Assembly (NCBI RefSeq): GCF_004340685.1
Contig: NZ_SLUN01000015.1
Coordinates: 60,633 to 124,632 of the forward strand
Length of the DNA: 64,000 nt
Origin: Hydrogenispora ethanolica
GTDB taxonomy: Bacteria > Bacillota > UBA4882 > UBA8346
Direction: 5' to 3'
The stretch's first letter is position 1, and every line of letters begins with the position of its first letter. The translations under genes were made by a program, and so were the position numbers. Below are positions 25,746 to 35,125 of the stretch, in pieces. The notes under the pieces were generated by a model. That model saw nothing but the letters and a program-made list of their open reading frames with translations. It did not search any database and was not told the DNA's origin.

Positions 25746-27830
25746 ATGGCTCAAGCGATGAACCGCACTGGCATATTTTCCTGGAACTCATTGCGCAATG
25801 GCGAAGTGGTCGTGGCCCTGATCGTGACACTGGTCCTGACGATGTTCATCATTCCGCTGCCCTCGGTGATGCTGGATCTTTTTATTACGCTCAATATCTG
25901 CGGCGGCTTCGCCATCGTCCTGCTGACGACGTACGTGCAAAAAAGCCTCGAGTTTTCGGTCTTCCCGACGCTGTTATTGTTGACGACCCTTTTCCGCTTG
26001 GCGCTGAGCGTTTCCTCCACCCGTCTGATTCTGTTAAACGCGGAAGCCGGAAGGGTGATTGAGGCTTTCGGCCAGGTGGTGGCCGGCCATAACTACGTGG
26101 TTGGCTTTGTAATGTTCATTATTCTGACGATCATTCAGTTCCTGGTCATCACCAAGGGCTCGGAACGCGTGGCCGAGGTGGCCGCCAGGTTTACCCTGGA
26201 TGCCATGCCCGGCAAACAGATGAGCATCGACGCCGATCTGAACGCCGGATTAATCAATGAGACGGACGCCCGCGCCCGCCGCCGCGAGGTGGAGCGGGAA
26301 GCGGACTTCTACGGCGCGATGGACGGGGCCAGCAAATTCGTAAAGGGCGACGCCATCGCCGGCATTCTGATCATTATCATCAACATCGTGGGCGGTTTCA
26401 TTATCGGAGCCACCCAGAAAGGGTTCACGATCCAACAGTCGCTGCAGACCTATTCGCTGCTGACCATCGGCGACGGCCTGGTGACCCAGATCCCGGCGCT
26501 GCTTTTGTCCACCGCCACCGGCATTCTGGTCACGCGCTCCGCTTCCGAGGACAATCTGGGGAGCGATCTGGCCCGGCAGTTGCTGGCCTATCCGAAGATC
26601 TTCTATTTCGTGGCCGGGATGATCGGCTTCTTCGGCATCATTCCGGGAATGCCGAAATTGGCCTTTTTCACCATTGCCGCGATCATCGGGTTCATGGGTT
26701 ACCGCTTGCAGACCGCGCCGGCCCTCAACGAACCGGCGGCGGCCGGGGAGGGCGGCGAGGAAGCGGCCGAAGAAGTCAAAAAACCGGAGAATGTCAACAC
26801 CCTGTTGCAGATCGACCCGATGGAGCTGGAGATCGGCTACCGGCTGATCCCACTGGTCGATCCGAACCAGGGCGGCGACCTCTTCGAACGGGTGACGATG
26901 ATCCGGCGCCAGACCGCGTTGGAGCTGGGAATGGTCCTGCCTCCGATCCGGATCCGCGACAATATGCAGCTGCTGCCCACCTCGTATGTGATTAAAATCA
27001 AGGGCGTCGAGGTGACCAAAGGCGAGATCATTCCCAACCATTACCTGGCCATGGACCCGGGAATCGTGGCCCAGCCGGTGGAGGGCATCGCCACCACCGA
27101 GCCGGCTTTCGGGCTGCCGGCGATCTGGATCACCGAAGCCCAGCGCGACGAGGCCGAAATCTCCGGCTATACCGTGGTGGATCCGCCCTCGGTCCTGGCG
27201 ACGCACCTGACGGAGGTTATCAAGTCCCACGCCTATGAGTTGTTGGGACGGCAGGAAGTCCAGTCCCTGATCAATAATTTGAAAGAGGAATACAACGTGG
27301 TCGTCGGCGAGTTGATTCCCAACCTGATGACCATCGGCGAAGTCCAAAAAGTACTGGTCAACTTGTTAAAAGAAGGCATACCCATCCGCAATCTGGTGAC
27401 CGTGCTGGAGACCCTGGCCGATTATGCGCCGATGACCAAGGATCCGGAGCTGCTCACCGAATACGTGCGGCAGGCGTTGAATCGCCAGATTACGAAGATG
27501 GTCCAGTCGGAGGACGGGGTGATCCGGGTCATCACCTTGGATCCCGAGCTGGAGCAGACGCTATTGAAGATCCAAAAAGAGGCCCGGGAAGGCACGGGCC
27601 TGGCGGTGGATCCCCGTTTGATCCAGCAAATCTACGACAAACTGGGCGCGCTGATCCAAGAAGTCAATAACTCCGGCGGCCAGCCCGTCATCCTGTGCTC
27701 CCCGGGAGTACGGCTGACATTTCGTAAATTAATCGAACGCCTCTCGTCAAGGCTGATGGTCTTATCTTATAATGAGATCAGTCCGGAAGCGGAAGTTCAT
27801 TCCATTGGGGTGGTGGCAATTCATTCATGA
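25746..27830 (+). CDS. flhA: Flagellar export gate protein FlhA
   Basis: A 694-residue export gate subunit. Eight or so membrane segments occupy residues 1-330. They include the FHIPEP-family stretch VFPTLLLLTTLFRLALSVSS, the cytoplasmic loop LDAMPGKQMSIDADLNAGLI, and QIPALLLSTATGILVTR. The C-terminal cytoplasmic domain binds chaperone-substrate complexes. ATG at 25746 follows GGGAGC. It is the first gene after array R2 and overlaps flhF by four bases. Confidence 0.96.
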   Translation: MAQAMNRTGIFSWNSLRNGEVVVALIVTLVLTMFIIPLPSVMLDLFITLNICGGFAIVLLTTYVQKSLEFSVFPTLLLLTTLFRLALSVSSTRLILLNAEAGRVIEAFGQVVAGHNYVVGFVMFIILTIIQFLVITKGSERVAEVAARFTLDAMPGKQMSIDADLNAGLINETDARARRREVEREADFYGAMDGASKFVKGDAIAGILIIIINIVGGFIIGATQKGFTIQQSLQTYSLLTIGDGLVTQIPALLLSTATGILVTRSASEDNLGSDLARQLLAYPKIFYFVAGMIGFFGIIPGMPKLAFFTIAAIIGFMGYRLQTAPALNEPAAAGEGGEEAAEEVKKPENVNTLLQIDPMELEIGYRLIPLVDPNQGGDLFERVTMIRRQTALELGMVLPPIRIRDNMQLLPTSYVIKIKGVEVTKGEIIPNHYLAMDPGIVAQPVEGIATTEPAFGLPAIWITEAQRDEAEISGYTVVDPPSVLATHLTEVIKSHAYELLGRQEVQSLINNLKEEYNVVVGELIPNLMTIGEVQKVLVNLLKEGIPIRNLVTVLETLADYAPMTKDPELLTEYVRQALNRQITKMVQSEDGVIRVITLDPELEQTLLKIQKEAREGTGLAVDPRLIQQIYDKLGALIQEVNNSGGQPVILCSPGVRLTFRKLIERLSSRLMVLSYNEISPEAEVHSIGVVAIHS

Positions 27831-29032
27831 AAGTAAAACGCTACGTAGCCGGGACGATTCAGGAAGCAATCGCCCGGGTCAAAAGTGATCTGGGACGGAA
27901 CGCCATTATCTTACATACCAAACAGTTCAAAGAGGGCGGCTTTTTGGGGCTCTTCGCCGAGCGCCGTTTCGAAGTGATCGCGGCGGTGGATGAAAATGCC
28001 GCCAAAGCGCAACTCACTGGCAACAGCGAGGCAAGCGGCCGGGACCCGGCCGTTTATCCGGCGCTCCGCGCCGAAGCGGCCGGCGGCGAGACCGCGGAAC
28101 GCAGCTTTGCCGCAGCGGAGGAACGCCGACAGCTGACCGGCGAGCCGCTCTTGCAAACGCTCCAATCCGAACTGGGCGACTTGAAAAAGCTCATCATGAA
28201 AGTGACGACACCCCTGGAAGAGGCGGCCGAGAAGAACTCCTCGCTGGCGGCGGCCCGCAAGCAACTTCGCGAGCTGCAGTTGGAAGAAGATGTGATCGAC
28301 GAGTTGTTGTTGCAAATCCCCAATCATGTCTTGAATAATCCGAATGTCTCGGAGAAGATCGTTTTGGCCCGTTGCGGCCACGCCTTAGTCAATTCACTGC
28401 AGTTTGACGGCGGGATCCAACAAGGAGACCCCCAGAAACAACAGATTGTGGCCTTCATTGGCCCGACCGGAGTGGGAAAAACCACGACCATCGCCAAACT
28501 GGCGGCTAATTTCAGTCTTTATCACGGCCGCAAAGTCGGCCTGGTCACGCTGGATACCTTCCGGATCGCGGCCGTGGAGCATCTCAAGACCTATGGCGAC
28601 ATCATCAATCTGCCGGTGGAAGTGATCTATTCGGAAGACGATTTTGACCGGGCCTTGGAGAAGCTGCGGGAATGCGACCTGATTCTGGTGGATACGGCGG
28701 GCCGGAGCCCTTACAACCAGCTGATGCTGAATGATCTGAAGCGTTTTCTGTCGCATCCCGAGATTAACCAGATCATGCTGGTGATCAGCGCCACCACTCA
28801 ATATCACGACATGCAGAAGATCGTCGAGCGTTTCTCGCTCATCTCCTTCACTCATTTGATCTTTTCCAAATTGGACGAGACCGACCATATTGGACCCATT
28901 ATCAATCTGGCGTGGAAAAATAAGATTCCCCTGGCGTATTTGACCACGGGCCAGAATGTCCCCGACGATATCGAGCTGGCCAACCCCGCCCGGTTAATCT
29001 CTCATCTGTACAAGGGGGCCGTGCATGGCTGA
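27827..29032 (+). CDS. flhF: SRP-like GTPase FlhF
   Basis: A 401-residue signal-recognition-particle-type GTPase that governs flagellar placement and number. After a variable basic N-domain (1 to about 190) comes the NG domain with P-loop GPTGVGKTTTIAKLA, DTFRIAAVEHLKTYGDI, VDTAGRSPYN and SKLDETDHIGPI. The ATG overlaps the flhA stop, and the end overlaps flhG by eight bases, so the three are coupled. Confidence 0.95.
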   Translation: MKVKRYVAGTIQEAIARVKSDLGRNAIILHTKQFKEGGFLGLFAERRFEVIAAVDENAAKAQLTGNSEASGRDPAVYPALRAEAAGGETAERSFAAAEERRQLTGEPLLQTLQSELGDLKKLIMKVTTPLEEAAEKNSSLAAARKQLRELQLEEDVIDELLLQIPNHVLNNPNVSEKIVLARCGHALVNSLQFDGGIQQGDPQKQQIVAFIGPTGVGKTTTIAKLAANFSLYHGRKVGLVTLDTFRIAAVEHLKTYGDIINLPVEVIYSEDDFDRALEKLRECDLILVDTAGRSPYNQLMLNDLKRFLSHPEINQIMLVISATTQYHDMQKIVERFSLISFTHLIFSKLDETDHIGPIINLAWKNKIPLAYLTTGQNVPDDIELANPARLISHLYKGAVHG

Positions 29033-29897
29033 CCAGGCGCAACGTTTACGGGAGATTATGCAGCAAAACCGGGCGCCTTTCCGGCCATCCCGGGTCATTG
29101 CCATCGCCAGCGGCAAGGGAGGGGTCGGCAAGACCTGCATCGCGGTGAACCTGGGGATCACCCTATCCAAGCTCGGCAAGCGGGTCGTGCTGGTGGACGC
29201 CGATTTGGGCATGGCCAATGTCGATGTGTTGATGGGGGTCATCCCCCGGTACAATGCGGGCAACGTCATCTTTGACGGGAAAAAAATCAGCGATGCGCTG
29301 GTCGACGGCCCCTATGGCCTCAAGCTGTTCGCGGGCGCTTCCGGCCTGAATGAGTTGGCCGATTTGGACGATATGCATTTGGACCGCTTTTTGAAAAATC
29401 TAAATGAAATTGAAAATTATGCCGATATTATGCTAATAGATACCGGAGCGGGCATTTCCAAGAGTGTTTTGAAGTTCGTGCTCTCCGCCGACGAGGCGAT
29501 TATTGTCACGACGCCGGATCCGACCGCGATCACCGACGCCTATGGCATCATCAAAGTGATCGTCGGTTATGAGCCGCGGCTTCCGATCCGGGTGGTCGTG
29601 AACATGGTTCAGTCGATGAACGAAGGGGCGCAGGTCATTCAGCGGCTGAGCACGGTGGCGGAGAAATTTCTCGCCGCCCGCCTCACCAAGCTGGGTTTTT
29701 TGCCCCGGGATCCCGTCGTGGCCAAGGCTGTGAAAGATCAAATTCCTTTTGTACTGAGTCATCCCCAAGCTCCGATCAGCAACTCGTTTGCTCAGATCGC
29801 CGAACGTTTGGTGGGAAAAGAGGTAACAGGTTATCAAGGGCCGGTTGAGCAGCCCAGTTTCTTTGAACGCTTTTTTAAACATTTTCGACGGGTATAA
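29025..29897 (+). CDS. flhG: MinD-like ATPase FlhG (FleN/YlxH)
   Basis: A 290-residue deviant Walker-A ATPase that activates FlhF and limits flagellar number. Visible are ASGKGGVGKTCIAVNLG (about residues 25-41), VLVDADLGMANVDVLMG and MLIDTGAGIS. The C-terminus, with FFERFFKHFRRV, is an amphipathic helix that could target the membrane. The N-terminal stretch MADQAQRLREIMQ is the FlhF-activating DQAxxLR motif. Confidence 0.95.
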   Translation: MADQAQRLREIMQQNRAPFRPSRVIAIASGKGGVGKTCIAVNLGITLSKLGKRVVLVDADLGMANVDVLMGVIPRYNAGNVIFDGKKISDALVDGPYGLKLFAGASGLNELADLDDMHLDRFLKNLNEIENYADIMLIDTGAGISKSVLKFVLSADEAIIVTTPDPTAITDAYGIIKVIVGYEPRLPIRVVVNMVQSMNEGAQVIQRLSTVAEKFLAARLTKLGFLPRDPVVAKAVKDQIPFVLSHPQAPISNSFAQIAERLVGKEVTGYQGPVEQPSFFERFFKHFRRV

Positions 29898-29902
29898 TTC
29901 AG

Positions 29903-30583
29903 ATGGATTTGCAAAAGGGCGATTGCCTGGAAGTTGAACTGGTGAATCAAAAGCCGCAACACTCATTCTCAGCCCGGGTCATGGGCCTGGGAGACGGCTG
30001 GGCACGGCTGGCCATTCCCGATGAGTGGCTCGAACTGTGCAGGGTCGGAACATCGTTACGGCTGTTTTTTTCGCGAAAAGACGATGCCTCCTACGAAGCC
30101 TTGTCGAGAGTTACCGAATGGATCGAGAGCGGCTTCGATCCCGATACCTTTGAACCGTTCCGGCTGGTCAAAGTCGAAGTGCCGCGGGGGTTTCTGCGGA
30201 ACCAGCGCCGCTCCTATGTGCGGGTCAATGTGCAGATCCGGGTCGATCTGCTCTACTTTTACCAGGATCAGGTGCCGATCACCGCGCTGACGGCCGAATC
30301 GTTGAATCTTAGCGCCGAAGGCGTTCGGCTGCTCACTTTACGCCCGTTCGAGCCGGGGGCCCGCCTCATGATTCTGTTGCTGCTCCCGCAAGCGCAGGGA
30401 GTTGAGGAGATTTACACCCATGCCGAAGTGGTGCGCAGCGAGTTCATCCCCGAGACGGAAACCGCCTCGCCGGCCAGGTATGGCACGGCTTTGAAGTTCT
30501 TGCGAATTTCGCAGATCAATATGAAGAAGATTTTGAAATTTGTTTATAAACAGCAGGAATTACAGGCAAAAAGTCTAATTTAA
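29903..30583 (+). CDS. PilZ-domain flagellar brake protein (YcgR/MotI-like)
   Basis: A 226-residue c-di-GMP receptor. The N-terminal part (1-95) is a YcgR-like beta domain. The PilZ domain begins with RRSYVRV, containing the RxxxR-type binding arm, and continues to NLSAEGVRL, matching the (D/N)xSxxG motif. Both ligand-binding motifs are present. By analogy with MotI/YcgR, the loaded protein would slow the motor by contacting the stator. Placement between flhG and cheA is common in Bacillota. Confidence 0.88.
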   Translation: MDLQKGDCLEVELVNQKPQHSFSARVMGLGDGWARLAIPDEWLELCRVGTSLRLFFSRKDDASYEALSRVTEWIESGFDPDTFEPFRLVKVEVPRGFLRNQRRSYVRVNVQIRVDLLYFYQDQVPITALTAESLNLSAEGVRLLTLRPFEPGARLMILLLLPQAQGVEEIYTHAEVVRSEFIPETETASPARYGTALKFLRISQINMKKILKFVYKQQELQAKSLI

Positions 30584-30600
30584 CTTTTGGGGGTGGCGAG

Positions 30601-32544
30601 ATGGAGATATCCCAATATTTAAGCGTTTTTATGGATGAATGTCAAGAGCATTTACTGACTCTGAACCAATCATTGCTTGAATTGGAACATAATCCGGACA
30701 GTTCCGGGATACTCGATAAAATCTTTCGAGCTGCTCATACCCTAAAAGGTGCCTCGGCTACCATGGGCTTTAACAAAATGGCCGATCTGACCCATGCGAT
30801 GGAGGACGTCTTAAGCAAACTGCGGGCCAAGGAAATGAGCTTGACCGCGGATATGATGAATACGTTGTTTGAAGCCGTCGACCTTTTGGAGATCCTGACC
30901 AATAAAATCGGCGAAGGAAAAGAAGAAGACATCGAGATTAGCGGCGTAGTTCAGGAACTGCGTCATTTTGTTACCGCCGATACCGCAGTGGTCAAGGTGG
31001 AACGCCGCCAGAAACTGCAACTGCGCTATCTTGAGGCGGAGAAGGAACAGATTGCCGCCGCCATGGACCAAGGCGCCAAGCTCTATCATGTCGATGTTAC
31101 GTTGGCCGATGACTGCCTGTTAAAAGGCGCCCGCGTTTTCATGGTCTTGCGGGAGATCGAGAAGAAGGGAACGGTTATCCGGAGTATTCCGACTGTAAAA
31201 GAGCTCGAAGATGAAAATTTTGAGCTTCGTTTTATTATCGGTTGCGTCTCCGCCGCTACGGCGGGGGAGATTCACAAGGCCGTCTATAACATCTCGGATG
31301 TGGCCAACGTCGAGGTCGAGGAAGTGCCGCTCGACGAGATCCAGCTGGAGAAGAGGGTTCAAGATGCGGCGGACCACGATAAGACCAAAATAAGCAGCAA
31401 TCCTACCGTCCGGGTGGAAATCCGCAAGCTGGACGATTTAATGAATTTAGTCGCCGAACTGGTCATCAACCGCTCGCGTTTGGAGTCGCTCGGCTCGACT
31501 CTCCGCTCCAAGGAACTGAATGAAGTGGTTGAACAGGTGGGCCGTTTGACTTTGGATCTGCGGGACAGCGTCCTCAAAGCGCGCATGGTCCCGGTGGAGA
31601 CGGTCTTCTCCCGTTTTCCGCGCCTGGTGAGGGATCTCTCCAAGGAACTCGGTAAACAGATTGAGCTGGAGATCTTTGGCGGCGAGACGGAGTTGGACCG
31701 CACGGTCATCGATGAGATCGGCGATCCGTTAGTCCATATCATTCGGAATGCGATCGATCACGGCATCGAAGGCATCGAACAACGGCGCGCGACGGGCAAG
31801 CCTGAACAGGGCAAGATCACGCTCAACGCTTACCAGGAAGGAAACAATGTCATCATCACGGTCACGGATGACGGGCGCGGCTTTGATCCCAAGAGGGTCC
31901 GGGAGAAAGCCTTGCGGTTAGGTTTGGTCTCCCCCGAGATCCTCAGCGAGATGCCGGATGAGCAAATCCTCGATTTCACGTTCTTGCCCGGATTTTCTAC
32001 CGCCGACAAGGTGACCGACGTTTCCGGGCGGGGCGTCGGCATGGACGTCGTCAAGACCAAAGTCGATTCGCTGGGCGGTTTGGTCCATATCGAATCGGAG
32101 CTCGGTGAGGGTTCGCGCATTGTGATCCGGCTCCCCTTGACCCTGGCGATCATCCAAACGCTCATGGTCCAGTTGGGAAAAGAGATCTATGCAATTCCTT
32201 CCAGTTATATCGACCAGATTACCAGCCTGAACCGGACGGATATCAAACGGGTCCGGAAACAGGAAGTCTTCATGTTGCGCGGTGAGGTGATCCCGCTCAT
32301 CCGTTTGCAGGATGTTTTGGAGATTCCCGATGCCAAAAACAGTTACTTTGATGAGTTGGACGTGGTGGTTTTGAAAGTTGGGGAACGACTCATCGGATGC
32401 GTGGTGGACGGATTGCTGCGCCAACAGGATGTGGTCATCAAATCCCTGGGTGGTTTTCTGGGAGCGATCAAAGGGATCGCCGGAGCGACCATCCTCGGTG
32501 ATGGACGCGTGGCTTTGATTCTGGATATTCGGGCCGTGGCCTAA
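30601..32544 (+). CDS. cheA: Chemotaxis histidine kinase CheA
   Basis: A 647-residue kinase with the complete P1-P5 layout. The Hpt domain has AAHTLKGASATMGF (phosphorylated His at about residue 45). The P2 region spans about 145-255, and the P3 dimerisation helix contains LDDLMNLVAELVINRSRLE. The ATP-binding domain has VHIIRNAIDHGIEG, TDDGRGFD and GRGVGMDVVK. The C-terminal CheW-like P5 domain is present. GGGGGTGGCGAG precedes the ATG. It phosphorylates CheY. Confidence 0.97.
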   Translation: MEISQYLSVFMDECQEHLLTLNQSLLELEHNPDSSGILDKIFRAAHTLKGASATMGFNKMADLTHAMEDVLSKLRAKEMSLTADMMNTLFEAVDLLEILTNKIGEGKEEDIEISGVVQELRHFVTADTAVVKVERRQKLQLRYLEAEKEQIAAAMDQGAKLYHVDVTLADDCLLKGARVFMVLREIEKKGTVIRSIPTVKELEDENFELRFIIGCVSAATAGEIHKAVYNISDVANVEVEEVPLDEIQLEKRVQDAADHDKTKISSNPTVRVEIRKLDDLMNLVAELVINRSRLESLGSTLRSKELNEVVEQVGRLTLDLRDSVLKARMVPVETVFSRFPRLVRDLSKELGKQIELEIFGGETELDRTVIDEIGDPLVHIIRNAIDHGIEGIEQRRATGKPEQGKITLNAYQEGNNVIITVTDDGRGFDPKRVREKALRLGLVSPEILSEMPDEQILDFTFLPGFSTADKVTDVSGRGVGMDVVKTKVDSLGGLVHIESELGEGSRIVIRLPLTLAIIQTLMVQLGKEIYAIPSSYIDQITSLNRTDIKRVRKQEVFMLRGEVIPLIRLQDVLEIPDAKNSYFDELDVVVLKVGERLIGCVVDGLLRQQDVVIKSLGGFLGAIKGIAGATILGDGRVALILDIRAVA

Positions 32545-32565
32545 ACTAGCGGGGGAGGTATCATC

Positions 32566-33060
32566 ATGCGGGAAAAGTTGCAGGTGCGCGAAGAGACGAA
32601 GCAATTGGTCGTTTTTAAACTCGGAGATGAAGAGTTCGGCGTCGACATCCTCCAAGTTCGCGAAATCGAGAAGCTCGATCAACCTATCACTCGGGTGCCC
32701 AGAGCGCCGGAGTTTGTCGAAGGAGTCATCAATCTGCGGGGGGAAGTCATCCCCATTGTCGATCTTCGGAAACGATTCGGCTTGGTGGTCCGGGATATTA
32801 GCAATCAATCGCGGGTGATCATCGTCGAACTGAACAACAACCAAGTCGGCATGGTCGTCGATGCGGTGGTAGAGGTGTTGCGGGTCAATCTTTCGGATAT
32901 CGATCCGGCGCCTGCCATTACCAAAGGAGTGGACGCTTACTTCTTAAATGGAGTCGCCAAACAAAACGACAGGTTGATCGTCCTCTTAAACCTGGAAAAG
33001 GCACTCTCGGCGGAAGAGACCAAGGAATTAAGCTCCATGAATATGGAGGCGGCCGAATGA
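32566..33060 (+). CDS. cheW: Chemotaxis coupling protein CheW
   Basis: A 164-residue adaptor linking receptors to CheA. It has the CheW fold with EFGVDILQVREIEKLDQPIT, followed by VEGVINLRGEVIPIVDLRKR and DRLIVLLNLEKAL. GGGGGAGG lies before the ATG. It overlaps cheC by four bases. No receptor (MCP) gene is in this window. Confidence 0.95.
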   Translation: MREKLQVREETKQLVVFKLGDEEFGVDILQVREIEKLDQPITRVPRAPEFVEGVINLRGEVIPIVDLRKRFGLVVRDISNQSRVIIVELNNNQVGMVVDAVVEVLRVNLSDIDPAPAITKGVDAYFLNGVAKQNDRLIVLLNLEKALSAEETKELSSMNMEAAE

Positions 33061-33683
33061 TTCGGTTGGAGGATCTCAGCCACTTGCAATTGGACGCGTT
33101 AAAGGAAGTCGGGAACATCGGAGCGGGCCACGCCGCCACCGCTTTGTCGCAAATCCTGTTGGAAAAAGTGGATATGACGGTTCCGCATGTGTCGATCATG
33201 CCGCTCAGTCAGGTCGATCAGGTCATGGGCGGCCCGGAGCAAGTCGTTAGCGGGATCTTTATGCGCGTCTTCGGGAATGCCCCGGGCAAGATCGTCTTCC
33301 TGTTCGCGGAGGACGAAGCCGTTTCCCTGGCGGATTCGGTAATCCGCAGCAATCTGGGAGCGCAAACCGATTGCGATTTCCGAGAGTCGGCTCTGAAAGA
33401 GATCGCCAATATCATGACCGGCGCTTACTTATACGCGTTAACCCGGCTGACCGGTTTTAACCTTTTGCCATCCGTGCCGGCGCTCGCCAATGATATGGCC
33501 GGCGCCATTATCAATACGGCATTGTTGGATTTGGGAGCGGTGGGTGATTATGCACTGTTAATCCAGACCCAATTCAGTTTAATTTCGCGGAAGATTAACG
33601 GTCATTTCTTTCTGGTGCCCGATCCGGATTCCCTGGAACTCATCTTAAACGCTCTTGGGGTTGGAACCGGATGGAAGAAGTAA
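33057..33683 (+). CDS. cheC: CheY-P phosphatase CheC
   Basis: A 208-residue phosphatase with both conserved active-site helices (E-x-x-N): DALKEVGNIGAGHAATALS near residue 12 and ALKEIANIMTGAYLYAL near residue 112. Having both distinguishes CheC from CheX. It is stimulated by CheD, encoded next with a 13-base overlap. Confidence 0.94.
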   Translation: MIRLEDLSHLQLDALKEVGNIGAGHAATALSQILLEKVDMTVPHVSIMPLSQVDQVMGGPEQVVSGIFMRVFGNAPGKIVFLFAEDEAVSLADSVIRSNLGAQTDCDFRESALKEIANIMTGAYLYALTRLTGFNLLPSVPALANDMAGAIINTALLDLGAVGDYALLIQTQFSLISRKINGHFFLVPDPDSLELILNALGVGTGWKK

Positions 33684-34153
33684 TACGGATTGGAATGGCC
33701 GAATTTGCCGTTTCAAGAGCTCCTCAAAAGATTACTACTCTGGGTTTGGGTTCTTGCGTGGGAGCCTCGATCTTCGATCCTTTGGTTAAAGTGGGTGGTA
33801 TGATCCATATTATGCTTCCATACAGTTCCATGGCGTTAAAATCGGAAAATCCCGCCAAATTCGCCGACACCGGTTTGCCTTTGTTAGTCGAACGATTGGA
33901 ACAATTAGGAGCATCCCGAAGCCGTATGTTCATGAAGATCGTGGGTGGCGCCGAGATGTTCAAGATCGACGGCCCTGATGACCGGTTACGGATCGGCGCG
34001 CGGAATATCGAAGCAGTGGAGAGTATCTGCCAGGAAATGTCCTTGCCGATTGTCGCAAGAAGCGTGGGAGGGAATACTGGTAAAAGTATTGTTTTAAATT
34101 TAGAAGATGGAAGCGTACAGATCCGGATGATTAGTGGTATTATTGTGATATGA
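33671..34153 (+). CDS. cheD: Chemoreceptor glutamine deamidase CheD
   Basis: A 160-residue deamidase that modifies chemoreceptors and binds CheC. The catalytic Cys is in LGLGSCVGASIFDP, the His in GGMIHIMLP and the Thr/Ser region is downstream. ARSVGGNTGKSIVLNLEDG is the conserved C-terminal block. A 176-base gap follows; it shows only a good ribosome binding site for sigD. Confidence 0.94.
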   Translation: MEEVIRIGMAEFAVSRAPQKITTLGLGSCVGASIFDPLVKVGGMIHIMLPYSSMALKSENPAKFADTGLPLLVERLEQLGASRSRMFMKIVGGAEMFKIDGPDDRLRIGARNIEAVESICQEMSLPIVARSVGGNTGKSIVLNLEDGSVQIRMISGIIVI

Positions 34154-34329
34154 GAAAATATGACACGCCGTTATTCATGATTCGGAATGAAGCAGTTGCT
34201 GATGTATCCAGGCTCATAGCGAAAGGTTACGGAAAATAATATGCCTTTGGCAATCTCTGATAGATTGACGCAAGGAAGACTAGCGGCCAATGGATGGTAA
34301 GGCGATTATTAGGATGAAGGAGGGTAGCG

Positions 34330-35124
34330 ATGTCTTTCGACAAGACTACTCAGAGTGAGGAGACTTTGTGGCACGATTATTTGTTGTCCAAGTCCCCGGC
34401 TACCAGAGAATCAATTATACTTAAATATGCTCCCTTGGTAAAATATGTCGCTGGACGCGTTGCAATTGGCTTACCATCGAATGTTGAATTTGATGACCTT
34501 GTAAGTTTTGGGGTTTTTGGCTTGATGGATGCGATCGAGAAGTATGATCCTTCCCGTGGCATTAAATTTGAAACCTATGCCATATCGCGAATTCGCGGCT
34601 CGATCTTGGATGGTCTGAGGAGCAATGACTGGGTGCCGCGTTCGGTCCGGCAAAAAGCCAGAGAATTAGAGCGAATCTGCTCTGATCTGGAGAATAAACT
34701 CGGACGTTCGGCCTCTGACCAAGAGATCAGTGAGGCGATGAACATCAGCATCCAAGAGTTTTATGAATTGTTATCGGAAGTAAGCAGCACCACATTGAGT
34801 TCACTCGATGAACTTTGGATGGTGCATTCCAATGACGAAGATTCGGTGCGTGTTCTCGACCTGGTCAGAAACAATGAAAGCGAAGATCCGCTACACCAGG
34901 TGGAAATGGAAGAGATTAAATCGACTCTGGCATCCGCCATCGATTATCTTCCGGAACGGGAACGGATGGTCATAGCGCTATATTACTACGAAGGCTTGAC
35001 ACTGAAAGAGATCGGGGAGATCATGGAGATATCCGAGTCCCGGGTTTCCCAGATACATACGAAAGCAATTTTCCGGCTTCGAGGCAGGCTCAACCGTTGG
35101 CGTAAATCTTATACGGAGATCTAA
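34330..35124 (+). CDS. sigD: Flagellar/motility RNA polymerase sigma factor SigD (FliA/WhiG family)
   Basis: A 264-residue group-3 sigma factor. Region 2 contains FDDLVSFGVFGLMDAIEKYD and then FETYAISRIRGSILDGLR with NDWVPRSVR, the FliA hallmark. Region 4 ends LTLKEIGEIMEISESRVSQI. Region 1 is absent, as normal. GAAGGAGGG precedes the ATG. It would recognise promoters like the one in front of flgB, closing a positive loop. Confidence 0.95.
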   Translation: MSFDKTTQSEETLWHDYLLSKSPATRESIILKYAPLVKYVAGRVAIGLPSNVEFDDLVSFGVFGLMDAIEKYDPSRGIKFETYAISRIRGSILDGLRSNDWVPRSVRQKARELERICSDLENKLGRSASDQEISEAMNISIQEFYELLSEVSSTTLSSLDELWMVHSNDEDSVRVLDLVRNNESEDPLHQVEMEEIKSTLASAIDYLPERERMVIALYYYEGLTLKEIGEIMEISESRVSQIHTKAIFRLRGRLNRWRKSYTEI

Positions 35125-35125
35125 A

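Noticed and set aside
25249..25830. 193-codon minus-strand frame with TPSVTQ heptads across array R2
   Set aside because: It is antisense to flhB and flhA ends, lacks start signals, and its repeats only mirror the 21-bp DNA units.
26250..27347. 365-codon frame antisense to flhA
   Set aside because: Shadow frame; His/Asp/Gln-rich composition typical of antisense reading.
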